A stretch of 64,000 nucleotides of DNA from Bacteroides xylanisolvens XB1A (GCF_000210075.1 NC_021017.1:3625693-3689692), one strand, 5' to 3'; shown: positions 28,233-37,740, counted from the stretch's first letter. Notes: generated by a model from the sequence alone, not told the origin. Made by a program: numbers and translations.

Positions 28233-29240
28233 TTAGATATTTTTTACTTTAATCAGATATTCGGCAATCTGAACAGCATTCAGGGCAGCGCCTTTCTTGA
28301 TCTGGTCACCTACAATCCAGAAAGTCAATCCGTTTTCGTTTGTCAGGTCTTTGCGGATACGGCCTACGTATACCGGATCTTTACCTGCCAGGAACAGCGG
28401 CATCGGGTATTCTTTTTCTGCCGGATTGTCCTGAAGAACCAGCCCTTCACCGTTAGCGAATGCTTCACGAGCTTCTTCTACGGAAATCGGACGTTCTGTT
28501 TCTATCCAGATACTTTCAGAGTGAGCGCGTAATGCAGGAACACGTACACAAGTTGCACTAACCTTTACGTCAGAATGCATGATCTTACGTGTTTCATTGT
28601 ACATTTTCATTTCCTCTTTCGTATAACCGTTTTCTGTGAATACGTCAATCTGCGGAATCAGGTTGAAAGCCAACTGATAGGCAAACTTCTCTACAGTCAC
28701 AGGCTCGTTTGCCAATACCTGGCGATATTGTTCGTACAATTCGTCCATAGCAGCAGCACCCGCACCACTTGCTGCTTGATAGGTAGACACGTGCACGGTT
28801 TTTATATGAGAAAGCTTTTCGATGGCTTTCAGTGCAACTACCATCTGGATAGTCGTACAATTCGGGTTGGCAATAACGCCACGCGGACGTTCCAATGCAT
28901 CTTCGGCATTTACTTCAGGCACAACCAAAGGTACATCGGCATCCATACGGAATGCGCTGGAGTTGTCGATCATCACAGCACCATACTTGGTGATTATTTT
29001 TTCGAATTCCTTGGATGTTCCTGCACCGGCAGAAGTGAAAGCAATGTCTACCCCTTTAAAGTCATCGTTGTGTTGTAAGAGTTTCACCTCGATCTGTTTA
29101 CCGCGGAAAGTGTAAGTTGTTCCGGCACTACGTTTAGAACCGAACAAAACTAACTCGTCCATCGGGAAGTTTCTCTCATCGAGCACGCGCAGGAATTCTT
29201 GTCCTACGGCTCCGCTTACGCCAACAATAGCTACTTTCAT
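28233..29240 (-). CDS. asd: Aspartate-semialdehyde dehydrogenase
   Basis: A 335-residue enzyme of normal length. The nucleotide motif [18 protein letters not shown] opens the protein. [16 protein letters not shown] holds the catalytic Cys near residue 130, [20 protein letters not shown] is the family loop, and [12 protein letters not shown] carries the substrate-binding Arg and the acid/base His near 240. It reduces aspartyl phosphate to aspartate semialdehyde for lysine, threonine, methionine and diaminopimelate synthesis in the cytoplasm. It is a single-gene unit, with a TAATTTTG -7 box about 65 bases upstream and its own terminator. Confidence 0.97.
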   Translation of the reverse strand: MKVAIVGVSGAVGQEFLRVLDERNFPMDELVLFGSKRSAGTTYTFRGKQIEVKLLQHNDDFKGVDIAFTSAGAGTSKEFEKIITKYGAVMIDNSSAFRMDADVPLVVPEVNAEDALERPRGVIANPNCTTIQMVVALKAIEKLSHIKTVHVSTYQAASGAGAAAMDELYEQYRQVLANEPVTVEKFAYQLAFNLIPQIDVFTENGYTKEEMKMYNETRKIMHSDVKVSATCVRVPALRAHSESIWIETERPISVEEAREAFANGEGLVLQDNPAEKEYPMPLFLAGKDPVYVGRIRKDLTNENGLTFWIVGDQIKKGAALNAVQIAEYLIKVKNI

Positions 29241-29304
29241 CTTTTTCTTTTGTTAAATTGTGAATATTGAATTTCTTTCCTGTCGAATAGAAAAGATTTG
29301 GCTG

Positions 29305-29312
29305 CAAAATTA
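29305..29312 (-). promoter_or_regulatory. Bacteroides -7 box for asd
   Basis: Minus-strand TAATTTTG, matching TAnnTTTG, about 65 bases before the asd start. Confidence 0.5.
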
Positions 29313-29512
29313 TAACAATTTAGCATATAAACATCGCTTTTGAGAGAAATATTTCAGTTTTTCGGTGGATTTCTTTAACCTTACGTATAATCAAGTGTGG
29401 TTGTTGGATCGGATAAATGCACCAAAAGGGATGCATTCTCCGTCGCGATGCGAATCGGATTGGTTTCGTAGCTTGATAAGATTATCTTTATTGCCTAATA
29501 TTACTTCGTTTA

Positions 29513-29586
29513 ACTATAGTGTAACGCAAGGATAACTATAGTCTCCCTTGCGTATAACTATAGTCATACGCAAGAGACACTATAGT
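29513..29586. repeat. Four ACTATAGT palindromes at exactly 22-bp period
   Basis: ACTATAGT occurs at 29513, 29535, 29557 and 29579, each step exactly 22 bp. The 14-base spacers all contain the same core, but in alternating orientation: CGCAAG (29525), CTTGCG (29547), CGCAAG (29569). The array lies in the 507-bp divergent gap 29241-29747 between asd and the antiporter gene, 160-235 bases upstream of the antiporter start. No gene is seen in that gap. Confidence 0.9.
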
Positions 29587-29714
29587 AGAACGAAATAAAA
29601 GTGCCTAATGAAATAGATCTTGATAGGTAAGCGGGGGAAAAGAAGTAGTAAGGTGAGTAATTGACTACTGAATAATACGTCTGGACATTCATTGTGATTC
29701 TGCAAACTTTTTTG

Positions 29715-29722
29715 TTCCTTTG
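29715..29722 (+). promoter_or_regulatory. Probable -7 box for the antiporter gene
   Basis: TTCCTTTG, one mismatch from TAnnTTTG, lies 25 bases before the ATG at 29748. If used, it excludes the further-upstream in-frame ATG at 29694 as the start. Confidence 0.4.
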
Positions 29723-29747
29723 CATTGAATTCCTAAAGCCACAGCCT

Positions 29748-31883
29748 ATGAACCTGTTTGATTTTAATTTAACCTTACCGATTACCGACCCGACTTGGGT
29801 ATTCTTTTTGGTATTGATTATCATTCTCTTTGCTCCGATGATCCTCGGACGTCTTCATATACCTCATATTATAGGCATGATTCTGGCGGGTGTCTTGATT
29901 GGCGAACACGGCTTTCATGTACTCGACCGAGACAGTAGTTTCGAACTGTTCGGCAAAGTAGGGCTCTATTATATCATGTTCCTTGCCGGTCTTGAGATGG
30001 ATATGGAGGACTTTAAGAAGAACCGGACGAAAAGTTTCGTGTTCGGCTGGCTTACCTTTCTGATTCCTATGGTGTTGGGAATATGGAGTAGTATGAGTAT
30101 GCTGGGATATGGTTTTCTTACGGCGGTATTGTTGGCAAGTATGTATGCTTCTCACACCTTAATTGCTTATCCTATTATTAGTCGTTACGGACTGTCTCGT
30201 TTGCGCAGTGTCAATATCACCATTGGTGGTACTGCTGTCACCGTCACCCTTGCTTTGATTATTCTTGCTGTCATAGGAGGCATGTTTAAGGGAACTGTCG
30301 ATGGCTGGTTCTGGGTATTTCTTGTGGCAAAAGTGGCTTTCCTCGGATTTCTGATTGTGTTCTTTTTCCCCCGTATCGGACGCTGGTTCTTCCGGAAGTA
30401 CGATGACAGCGTGATGCAGTTTGTATTTGTGCTGGCGATGGTTTTCCTCGGAGGAGGATTGATGGAATTTGTAGGAATGGAAGGAATCTTAGGAGCTTTC
30501 CTGGCGGGCTTGGTATTGAATCGCCTGATTCCTCATGTATCTCCTTTGATGAACCGGTTGGAATTTGTGGGAAATGCACTGTTTATTCCCTATTTTCTGA
30601 TTGGTGTCGGAATGATTATTGATGTAAGAAGCCTGTTTACCGGAGGTGAAGCATTGAAAGTGGCTATTGTGATGACAGTGGTGGCAACCTTTAGTAAATG
30701 GCTGGCTGCCTGGATCACACAAAAGATCTATCGGATGCAGTCGAATGAACGGAGCATGATATTCGGCTTGAGTAATGCGCAGGCTGCGGCTACACTGGCA
30801 GCAGTACTGATCGGCCACGAAATTATTATGGAGAATGGAGAACGCTTGTTGAATGATGATGTATTGAACGGTACGGTAGTGATGATACTTTTCACTTGCG
30901 TCATCAGTTCTTTGGTGACCGAACGTTCGGCCCGCCGTTTCGCTCTGGATGAAAATGTGCAAGCGGAAGAAGAAGCTAAACAGATAAATAAGGAGCAGAT
31001 CCTGATTCCGGTCGCTAATCCGGAGACGATTGAAGATTTGGTTAATCTGGCTTTGGTGATAAAGGATGCCAAGCAGAAGAATGCATTGGTTGCATTGAAT
31101 GTGATTAATGATAATAACAGTTCGGAGAAGAAAGAGCAGCAGGGTAAACGGAATTTGGAGAAGGCTGCCATGATTGCTGCTGCCGCCGATGTGCCTGTCA
31201 CGATGGTGAGCCGTTATGATTTGAATATTGCTTCGGGGATTATCCATACGATCAAAGAATATGAAGCTACAGATGTTGTGATCGGTCTGCACCGGAAGGC
31301 CAATATTGTCGACTCTTTCTTCGGACATCTGGCTGAAAGCCTATTGAAAGGTACGCATCGTGAAGTGATGATTGCCAAATTCCTGATGCCGGTTAACACC
31401 CTGCGCCGAATTAATATTGCCGTTCCGCCAAAGGCTGAATATGAATCGGGTTTCTCAAAGTGGGTGGAACATTTCTGCCGTATGGGAAGTATCCTCGGCT
31501 GTCGGGTGCATTTCTTTGCTAATGAGCGTACATTGATGCGCCTTCAGCAACTGGTGAAGAAAAGACATGCAGGTACCCCGACAGAATTTTCCATCCTGGA
31601 AGAGTGGGAAGATCTCCTGTTATTGACGGGACAGGTGAATTATGACCACTTGCTGGTGGTTGTTTCTGCCCGTCGCGGGTCTATCTCTTACGATACCTCT
31701 TTTGAACGTCTGCCGGCGCAACTGGGAAAATATTTCTCTAATAATAGTTTGATTATCATCTATCCCGATCAGTTTGGAGAACCGCAGGAAATTGTGTCAT
31801 TCTCTGATCCGCGCGGACATAATGAATCTCAACATTATGAGAAAGTGGGTAAATGGTTCTATAAATGGTTAAAGAAAAACTGA
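29748..31883 (+). CDS. Cation:proton antiporter (CPA2 type) with C-terminal USP-like domains
   Basis: A 711-residue protein if started at MNLFDFNLTLPITDPTWVFF; an upstream ATG at 29694 would precede the probable promoter. The first 400 residues form about 12 helices of a Na+/H+ or K+/H+ exchanger (FAPMILGRLHIPHIIGMILAG, LYYIMFLAGLEMDMEDFKKN, GGLMEFVGMEGILGAFLAGL). The last 300 residues are cytoplasmic and resemble universal-stress-protein domains (QILIPVANPETIEDLVNLAL, ATDVVIGLHRKANIVDSFFG). It probably controls ion balance or pH at the inner membrane. The stop codon overlaps the tcdA start (TGATG). Confidence 0.9.
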   Translation: MNLFDFNLTLPITDPTWVFFLVLIIILFAPMILGRLHIPHIIGMILAGVLIGEHGFHVLDRDSSFELFGKVGLYYIMFLAGLEMDMEDFKKNRTKSFVFGWLTFLIPMVLGIWSSMSMLGYGFLTAVLLASMYASHTLIAYPIISRYGLSRLRSVNITIGGTAVTVTLALIILAVIGGMFKGTVDGWFWVFLVAKVAFLGFLIVFFFPRIGRWFFRKYDDSVMQFVFVLAMVFLGGGLMEFVGMEGILGAFLAGLVLNRLIPHVSPLMNRLEFVGNALFIPYFLIGVGMIIDVRSLFTGGEALKVAIVMTVVATFSKWLAAWITQKIYRMQSNERSMIFGLSNAQAAATLAAVLIGHEIIMENGERLLNDDVLNGTVVMILFTCVISSLVTERSARRFALDENVQAEEEAKQINKEQILIPVANPETIEDLVNLALVIKDAKQKNALVALNVINDNNSSEKKEQQGKRNLEKAAMIAAAADVPVTMVSRYDLNIASGIIHTIKEYEATDVVIGLHRKANIVDSFFGHLAESLLKGTHREVMIAKFLMPVNTLRRINIAVPPKAEYESGFSKWVEHFCRMGSILGCRVHFFANERTLMRLQQLVKKRHAGTPTEFSILEEWEDLLLLTGQVNYDHLLVVVSARRGSISYDTSFERLPAQLGKYFSNNSLIIIYPDQFGEPQEIVSFSDPRGHNESQHYEKVGKWFYKWLKKN

Positions 31884-32599
31884 TGGAAAAATACGACTGG
31901 CAACAGAGAACAGCACTCCTGTTAGGAGAGGAAAAGATGGAACGCATCCGGAACGCGCACGTATTGGTCGTGGGATTGGGTGGAGTGGGGGCTTACGCCG
32001 CCGAGATGATCTGCCGCGCAGGAGTCGGACGGATGACGATTGTAGATGCCGATACAGTGCAGCCTACCAATATGAATCGTCAGTTGCCGGCCATGCATTC
32101 CACACTGGGAATGTCGAAAGCGGAAGTATTGGCTGCCCGTTATAAAGATATAAATCCGGATATCGAATTGACCGTTCTGCCCGTCTACCTGAAAGATGAG
32201 AATATACCGGAACTGCTGGATGCCAATCAATATGATTTTATAGTAGATGCTATTGATACAATCAGTCCGAAATGCTTTCTGATTTATGAGGCGATGAAAC
32301 GTCGTATAAAGATTGTTTCCAGTATGGGAGCAGGAGCGAAGAGTGACATCACCCAAGTTCGTTTTGCCAATCTTTGGGAGACGTATCATTGCGGTTTGAG
32401 CAAGGCGGTACGGAAACGCTTGCAGAAGATGGGAATGAAACGGAAACTTCCGGTAGTGTTCAGTACGGAACAAGCCGATCCGAAAGCCGTGTTGCTGACG
32501 GATGATGAACAGAATAAGAAATCGACGTGTGGAACAGTCAGTTATATGCCGGCCGTGTTTGGGTGCTATCTGGCTGAATATGTCATTAAACGATTATAA
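31883..32599 (+). CDS. tcdA: tRNA threonylcarbamoyladenosine dehydratase
   Basis: A 238-residue ThiF/E1-fold protein, started at [19 protein letters not shown] because this ATG overlaps the antiporter stop codon. The ATP-binding motif [20 protein letters not shown] is near residue 27, with [18 protein letters not shown] after it, the family's adenylation site. [13 protein letters not shown] and ACGTVSY-like [14 protein letters not shown] near the end also match. The enzyme cyclises t6A at position 37 of ANN-decoding tRNAs. It is co-transcribed with the antiporter and, nine bases later, the ABC ATPase. Confidence 0.93.
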   Translation: MEKYDWQQRTALLLGEEKMERIRNAHVLVVGLGGVGAYAAEMICRAGVGRMTIVDADTVQPTNMNRQLPAMHSTLGMSKAEVLAARYKDINPDIELTVLPVYLKDENIPELLDANQYDFIVDAIDTISPKCFLIYEAMKRRIKIVSSMGAGAKSDITQVRFANLWETYHCGLSKAVRKRLQKMGMKRKLPVVFSTEQADPKAVLLTDDEQNKKSTCGTVSYMPAVFGCYLAEYVIKRL

Positions 32600-32607
32600 A
32601 GGCTATT

Positions 32608-33264
32608 ATGATAAAACTAGAAGGTATAACGAAGAGTTTCGGCTCATTACAGGTGTTGAAAGGCATTGATCTGGAAATCAATAAAGGAGAAATTGTCAGT
32701 ATCGTAGGCCCGAGCGGTGCCGGTAAAACGACTTTGTTGCAAATCATGGGCACTCTCGATGAACCGGACGCGGGTACGGTGCAGATTGACGGAACAGTAG
32801 TAAGCCGGATGAAAGAGAAAGAACTATCTGCGTTCCGTAATAAGAATATCGGTTTTGTTTTCCAGTTTCATCAACTGTTGCCGGAGTTTACGGCATTGGA
32901 AAATGTGATGATTCCCGGCCTTATTGCAGGCGTTTCTTCCAAAGAGGCAAATGACCGTGCCACGAAGATTCTGGATTTCATGGGGCTGGTTGACCGGGCT
33001 TCTCATAAACCGAATGAACTGTCGGGAGGTGAGAAACAACGGGTAGCGGTAGCGCGGGCTTTGATTAACGACCCGGCAGTTATTCTGGCAGACGAACCAT
33101 CCGGTAGTCTGGATACACATAATAAAGAAGATTTACATCAACTGTTCTTCGATTTGAGGGACCGTCTGGGGCAGACTTTTGTCATAGTGACGCATGACGA
33201 GGGACTTGCCAAAATTACGGACCGGACAGTCCATATGGTGGATGGTATGATTAAAAAATATTAA
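32608..33264 (+). CDS. LolD-type ABC transporter ATP-binding protein
   Basis: A 218-residue ATPase of the LolD/MacB class. Walker A is [18 protein letters not shown] near residue 36, the Q-loop [22 protein letters not shown], the signature [16 protein letters not shown], Walker [13 protein letters not shown], and the switch [13 protein letters not shown]. The [16 protein letters not shown] stretch is typical of lipoprotein-releasing LolD, which extracts lipoproteins from the inner membrane together with LolC/E-type permeases. No permease gene is next to it. It follows tcdA by eight bases. Confidence 0.88.
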   Translation: MIKLEGITKSFGSLQVLKGIDLEINKGEIVSIVGPSGAGKTTLLQIMGTLDEPDAGTVQIDGTVVSRMKEKELSAFRNKNIGFVFQFHQLLPEFTALENVMIPGLIAGVSSKEANDRATKILDFMGLVDRASHKPNELSGGEKQRVAVARALINDPAVILADEPSGSLDTHNKEDLHQLFFDLRDRLGQTFVIVTHDEGLAKITDRTVHMVDGMIKKY

Positions 33265-33403
33265 TTAGAGAACCTAACTTCTAAAAATGTATACCAAAAA
33301 GGTAGAGCCTTGCAAGTGTTCTATCTTTTAGCTATATATTTATAGTCGCTTCTCTACGGAAGTCTGTGAAGATGATAGTAGAGTGTTTGTTTTGTTTGTG
33401 TGT

Positions 33404-33446
33404 GATGCATTCTTGTCTGGTGTGATAGGAATGCATCTTTTTTTAT
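33404..33446 (+). terminator. Terminator downstream of the tcdA-ABC ATPase operon
   Basis: GATGCATTC (33404-33412) pairs with GAATGCATC (33429-33437), and seven T follow. It lies 140 bases after the ATPase stop and its T-run overlaps the end of the convergent HHH gene. No ORF is seen in the 140-base gap. Confidence 0.8.
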
Positions 33447-34363
33447 TTATTATAACAAATGTAGGGCTCGATCCGTTCAAGATCAATAGGAGTGAACTCC
33501 TCATAAAGGGATAATTGCTTCAGACTTTTTAAGATTCCTTTCTTTTTCCGATATTCTATGATGACCTTCGCTTGATAGTAGTTTATATATGGATGACGCA
33601 TCATTCGTTCCATACCGGCTTTGTTTAAATTGATACGGTGTATCTGATGGGTGTCAATAGAAAACCACGGGCGGAGTCTTTCTACTTTTAGATGAATCTC
33701 CTGTAACTGCTCTATCCGGCAAAAGCCCCCCAGCCGTTCGCGGTAATTTACGATCATCCGGGCAATATTGCTTCCGACTCCCGGAATCTTTTTAAGTTCG
33801 GTGGTATCAGCAGAGTTGAGGCTGACGACAGTTCCCGGGAGGTATTTCACAAGTGTGTCCCGTTGTATGCTTTGTACGGTTAATAACCGTGTTGTATCTT
33901 TATCTTTCGAACTGAAATCTTCTGTAATTTGGATATAAGGATGAAGAGTCTGGTATTGTTCTTCTGTGAGTCCGTATATCTTCCGAAAATCCTCCGGATG
34001 GCGGAATTTGCCTTGTTTATGGCGATAGTGCAGGATATTCTTTATCATCCACGACGGTAATCCGAGTGAAAGGAAAGTAGTAGAGTCCGCGGTGTTCGGA
34101 TCGAACATCGTAAGCTTGATTTCCCTTTGAGGGGTTGATGGAAAAGAATGACCGGACTTTGGGTGAGGTTTTGTTTCCCGGAGAGAGGAAATAAAGTCAT
34201 TATATTCTTGATCGGCTTTCTCATTCTCTGTGCAGTCGGTATCTTCGGTACGAGTGCAAAAGGTAAAGAGTTCAGGAGCTGCATATACTCCTAAAATAAG
34301 AACGACAAGGACGATAATGCCTTGTCGTTCGGTTTTAGTATAATAAAGGAAGTTTTTCCACAT
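33443..34363 (-). CDS. Helix-hairpin-helix protein (ComEA-like), membrane-anchored
   Basis: A 306-residue protein with an N-terminal membrane segment (RQGIIVLVVLILGVYAAPELF, about 14-34). Several HhH motifs follow: FLSLGLPSWMIKNILHYRHKQGKF near 100, LKKIPGVGSNIARMIVNYRERLGGF near 190, INLNKAGMERMMRHPYI near 245 and FTPIDLERIEPYI at the end. ComEA-like HhH modules bind double-stranded DNA non-specifically. In Bacteroidetes such proteins may take up DNA or act at the cell surface, but the role here is unproved. It overlaps the transporter gene upstream by one base. Confidence 0.85.
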   Translation of the reverse strand: MWKNFLYYTKTERQGIIVLVVLILGVYAAPELFTFCTRTEDTDCTENEKADQEYNDFISSLRETKPHPKSGHSFPSTPQREIKLTMFDPNTADSTTFLSLGLPSWMIKNILHYRHKQGKFRHPEDFRKIYGLTEEQYQTLHPYIQITEDFSSKDKDTTRLLTVQSIQRDTLVKYLPGTVVSLNSADTTELKKIPGVGSNIARMIVNYRERLGGFCRIEQLQEIHLKVERLRPWFSIDTHQIHRINLNKAGMERMMRHPYINYYQAKVIIEYRKKKGILKSLKQLSLYEEFTPIDLERIEPYICYNK

Positions 34364-35733
34364 TATAGCTTGATTAGCCCAAGTTCATTGATAAATATCA
34401 GTGAGATGGCGATTGGTGCGATATATTTTAATATAAAGATGATAAGCTTGTATACCGGTATCTTTAACGAGCCGTCATTGGTAATCTCTGACCATACAAT
34501 CTTTTTATCCAGATACCATCCGGTAAAGAGGGAGATACACAGTCCGCCAAGTGGTAACATGATTTTAGCTGTTACAAAGTCGAAGAGATCGAACATTCCC
34601 AGTCCGAAAACGGTGAATCCTTTCATGACTCCCAATGATAATGAACAGAATATTCCGAGGAAGACACAACCGCCGGTGACTAACCTTGCTGCTTTTCCAC
34701 GGGAAAGATTAAACTCCTCGTGAAGATAAGCGGTTACTACTTCATGCAAAGAAATGGTAGAAGTTAAAGCAGCCATCGCCAACAATGCGTAGAACATTAC
34801 AGAGAATATGTATGCTAGTACGGGAACTCCGCCAAATGCCTGTTGGAATACATTAGGCAGCGTGATAAAGATCAGACTGGGACCTGAATCCGGTTGTATG
34901 CCAACCGAAAAGGCTGCCGGGAAGATGATAAATCCGGCTAGTATTGCCACAAAAGTATCAATGATTCCTACACTGAAAGCTGTTTTAGTCAGGTTGGTTT
35001 CTTTACTGAAATAAGAGGCGTAGGTGCAAAGGCATCCCATACCCAGACTCAAAGAGAAGAAAGCCTGTCCCATAGCACTTAAAAACACATTTCCGTCCAC
35101 TTTGCTAAAGTCGGGTTTGAGCAGGAATTCAATACCCGCACCAGCTCCCGGTAGAGTGACCGAACAAACTACCAGTATGAGGATAATGATAAACAAGGTA
35201 GGCATCATGATCTTCGAAGACTTTTCAATCCCTTTTTCTACTCCTTTCACGATAATGAAATGAGTAATCAATAAAAATGCTACCAGCCATACGACCGGTC
35301 GCCATGGGCTACTGGAGAATTGTTGGAAAGAAGAGATAAACTCTCCGGAGTTTTTTCCGGCAAAGCCATTGGTGGCAGCCTCAAGAATATATTCAAGTGT
35401 CCACCCTGCTACTACTGCATAATAACTAAGTATCAGGAAACCTGCTAATACTCCCATGCGTCCTACCCAACGCCAATGCGTTCCCGGAGCTAATGTTTGA
35501 TACGCTCTTGCAGTGTTGGCTCTTGATCGGCGTCCTATCAGGAACTCGGCAATCATAATAGGCAATCCCAAGAGAAAGATACAACCTAAATAGATCAGTA
35601 TAAAAGCGGCACCTCCATGATTTCCTGTTTCGTATGGAAACCTCCATATATTACCCAACCCAACTGCAGAGCCGGCAGAAGCGAGTATGACCCCTAATTT
35701 GCTGCCGAAGTTCGCTCTATCAATTTTTGCCAT
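34363..35733 (-). CDS. Neurotransmitter:sodium symporter (NSS) family transporter
   Basis: A 456-residue inner-membrane protein with about 11-12 helices. The family opening FGSKLGVILASAGSAVGLGNIWRFPYETGNHGGAAF contains the Na+/substrate-site GNIWRFP motif. QAFFSLSLGMGCLCTYASYF near residue 230 is the second conserved segment. Bacterial NSS proteins such as LeuT and MhsT take up amino acids with sodium. Substrate is unknown. It is transcribed first of a pair with the HhH gene, from a promoter that faces away from vanZ. Confidence 0.93.
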   Translation of the reverse strand: MAKIDRANFGSKLGVILASAGSAVGLGNIWRFPYETGNHGGAAFILIYLGCIFLLGLPIMIAEFLIGRRSRANTARAYQTLAPGTHWRWVGRMGVLAGFLILSYYAVVAGWTLEYILEAATNGFAGKNSGEFISSFQQFSSSPWRPVVWLVAFLLITHFIIVKGVEKGIEKSSKIMMPTLFIIILILVVCSVTLPGAGAGIEFLLKPDFSKVDGNVFLSAMGQAFFSLSLGMGCLCTYASYFSKETNLTKTAFSVGIIDTFVAILAGFIIFPAAFSVGIQPDSGPSLIFITLPNVFQQAFGGVPVLAYIFSVMFYALLAMAALTSTISLHEVVTAYLHEEFNLSRGKAARLVTGGCVFLGIFCSLSLGVMKGFTVFGLGMFDLFDFVTAKIMLPLGGLCISLFTGWYLDKKIVWSEITNDGSLKIPVYKLIIFILKYIAPIAISLIFINELGLIKL

Positions 35734-35779
35734 AAATCTTGTTTTATCTTACAAATCGTTATAAAATATGCGAGTTAAA

Positions 35780-35813
35780 GTGCAAATATAGAAAATGATA
35801 CTTATATTTGCAC
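35780..35813. promoter_or_regulatory. Divergent symmetric promoters for the NSS transporter and VanZ genes
   Basis: GTGCAAATATA (35780-35790) and TATATTTGCAC (35803-35813) are exact reverse complements with a 12-base spacer. Each arm contains a perfect -7 box TATATTTG: 35783-35790 on the minus strand for the NSS gene and 35803-35810 on the plus strand for vanZ. Each box lies where the other promoter's upstream region should be, so the two may compete for RNA polymerase. Confidence 0.7.
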
Positions 35814-35836
35814 GAAAATTGTAATATTATTTAGAT

Positions 35837-36229
35837 ATGCTATCTTATATTAAGAAATATCCTATCTCGCTTTTTATCATTTTGACAGTGATTTATCTGT
35901 CGTTCTTTAAACCGCCTAAGACGGATTTGAATGAAATTCCCAATTTAGACAAACTGGTTCATGTTTGTATGTATTTCGGTATGTCGGGGATGTTGTGGCT
36001 GGAGTTTTTGCGTGCACATCGCAGGGATCATGCTCCCATGTGGCATGCGTGGGTAGGGGCATTCCTTTGTCCGGTGCTTTTCAGCGGTTGTGTGGAGTTG
36101 CTGCAGGAATACTGTACTACTTACCGGGGTGGTGACTGGTTGGATTTTGCGGCCAATACAACAGGGGCGATTCTGGCTAGTTTAGTGGCCTATTATGTCG
36201 TACGGCCGAGGATGAAAATAAATAAATAG
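35837..36229 (+). CDS. VanZ family membrane protein
   Basis: A 130-residue protein with four hydrophobic helices and VanZ features: IPNLDKLVHVCMYFGMSGMLW with the conserved D-K-x-x-H, and CVELLQEYCTTYRGGDWLDFAANTTGAILA with E-x-x-Q and D-x-x-D/N. VanZ-like proteins are linked to low-level teicoplanin resistance and cell-envelope functions, but most members have no known activity. It stands alone, divergent from the NSS transporter and convergent with murF. Confidence 0.88.
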   Translation: MLSYIKKYPISLFIILTVIYLSFFKPPKTDLNEIPNLDKLVHVCMYFGMSGMLWLEFLRAHRRDHAPMWHAWVGAFLCPVLFSGCVELLQEYCTTYRGGDWLDFAANTTGAILASLVAYYVVRPRMKINK

Positions 36230-36281
36230 TAAAGGCAACCTATGAACAACAAAGGTGAACGATAAGCCGTGAACGATGGCA

Positions 36282-36340
36282 AATAATAAACGGTGAATAA
36301 TGGATATGATATAGTCAACCATTATTCACCGTTTATTATT
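36282..36340. terminator. Perfect 22-bp hairpin between convergent vanZ and murF
   Basis: 36282-36303 and 36319-36340 are exact reverse complements (arm reads AATAATAAACGGTGAATAAT then GG), loop 15 bases. The region before it (36250-36280) contains two more GTGAACGAT copies, so the arm belongs to a local motif reiteration. Position fits a bidirectional terminator. Confidence 0.75.
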
Positions 36341-36367
36341 TATCATTTGAAGTTTACCATTCCGGTT

Positions 36368-37663
36368 TTATAGAAATTCTACCGTTGAACTAAGCTTGAT
36401 CCCATTGGAACCTTTAATAAGAATGGTATATCCTTTGGGTTTATCTTCTTGCAAATCCTTTATAACTTCCTGCACATCTGCATAAGTTTTAAAAGAATGT
36501 TCACTTGTGGCAAACTGTTCTCCCACGAGCCATACTTTCTCAAAATCACTTTCTTTGATGTAGTCAACGATTTTCTGATGCTCGGCCGGGCTATCAGCAC
36601 CTAGTTCGCGCATATCTCCTAATATGAGCATCTTGTGAGGGACTGTCATGTTCTGGAAGTTTTGCAAGGCAGCCATCATGCTGGTTGGGTTTGCGTTGTA
36701 TGCGTCAATGATAAGCGTGTTATCTTCCGTCTTTTTAAGTTGGGAACGGTTGTTCTGTGGCGTATACTCTGCCAGAGCTTCATCGATCTTCTTTGCTTCC
36801 ACTCCGAAGAAACGTCCGATAGTGATGGCAGCCAGGGCATTCGGGAAATTATATTCTCCGATCAACTGTGTGCGAACCTGATGGCGTTCACCGTCCTTAC
36901 CGGCTTTCCATTCGAAAGCAAGATAAGGCGAATTGCCGGTAATCCGGCCATTGACATAGAGATCATCTTCTGTTCCATAAGAAATCAGGTTCAGTCCCTG
37001 TGAGATATTCATCAAATAGGGGTTATCGTGATGGATAAAGGTGATGGCATCTTTCTTGCGGAGGAAATCATAAAGCTCTCCTTTGGTCTTGATAACTCCT
37101 TCGAAAGAACCGAATCCCTCCAGATGAGCTTTGCCTACGTTAGTGATAATACCATAATCCGGTTCGGCTATTTCGCAAAGAAACTTGATTTCCCCCGGAT
37201 GGTTGGCGCCCATCTCAATGACGGCAAGGTCATGTTCCGGTTTTAACCGTAGCAGGGTAGTCGGTACGCCGATGTGGTTGTTGAGATTACCTAAAGTATA
37301 GAGTACATTGTGGGCTTGGCAGAGAACGCTGGAAATTAACTCTTTGGTGGTTGTCTTCCCATTAGTGCCCGTAATGCCGATCACTCGCGTTCCGAGTTGG
37401 CGGCGATGATAGTTGGCAAGCTGCTGCATGGTTTGCAGGCAGTCGTCTACAAGTATATATCGTTGGTCGCCTTCTATGGCATACTGTATTTCATCGATAA
37501 TGGCAAACGCGCATCCGGAGTCCAGCGCTAATTTGGCAAATGCATTACCGTTGAACGACTCACCTTTCAAGGCGATAAACAAAGAACCGTCCGGGCAGTT
37601 CCGGCTATCAGTAGTTACTGATTGGCAATCCAGAAAAATCTGGTAAAGAGCAGAAAGTTTCAT
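36368..37663 (-). CDS. murF: UDP-N-acetylmuramoyl-tripeptide--D-alanyl-D-alanine ligase
   Basis: A 431-residue Mur ligase of normal length. The N-terminal domain holds CQSVTTDSRNCPDGSLFIALKGESFNGN. The central ATP site is VIGITGTNGKTTTKELISSVL near residue 96, with LGNLNNHIGVPTTLLRL, and VIEMGANHPGEIKFL and GFGSFEGVIKTKGELYDFL follow. The C-terminal domain has IIDAYNANPTSMMAAL and LILGDMRELG. MurF adds D-Ala-D-Ala to the peptidoglycan precursor in the cytoplasm. It is a single gene with a perfect TATCTTTG -7 box 27 bases upstream. Confidence 0.97.
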   Translation of the reverse strand: MKLSALYQIFLDCQSVTTDSRNCPDGSLFIALKGESFNGNAFAKLALDSGCAFAIIDEIQYAIEGDQRYILVDDCLQTMQQLANYHRRQLGTRVIGITGTNGKTTTKELISSVLCQAHNVLYTLGNLNNHIGVPTTLLRLKPEHDLAVIEMGANHPGEIKFLCEIAEPDYGIITNVGKAHLEGFGSFEGVIKTKGELYDFLRKKDAITFIHHDNPYLMNISQGLNLISYGTEDDLYVNGRITGNSPYLAFEWKAGKDGERHQVRTQLIGEYNFPNALAAITIGRFFGVEAKKIDEALAEYTPQNNRSQLKKTEDNTLIIDAYNANPTSMMAALQNFQNMTVPHKMLILGDMRELGADSPAEHQKIVDYIKESDFEKVWLVGEQFATSEHSFKTYADVQEVIKDLQEDKPKGYTILIKGSNGIKLSSTVEFL

Positions 37664-37689
37664 AACCTGATCTTTTATTTAAAACGTTG

Positions 37690-37697
37690 CAAAGATA
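37690..37697 (-). promoter_or_regulatory. Bacteroides -7 box for murF
   Basis: Minus-strand TATCTTTG, a perfect TAnnTTTG match 27 bases before the start. Confidence 0.55.
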
Positions 37698-37740
37698 GGC
37701 TATTCTTTCGGATTTGATGGGAGTTCGGACAGTTTTTTGC

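Noticed and set aside
28575-29078. Open frame antisense to asd
   Set aside because: asd is complete with all catalytic motifs; the opposite frame has no domain and no promoter.
30489-31328. Long open frame of about 280 codons antisense to the cation antiporter gene
   Set aside because: It lies wholly inside a clear gene on the other strand, and its His/Gln/Ser-rich content is what antisense reading of such a gene gives.
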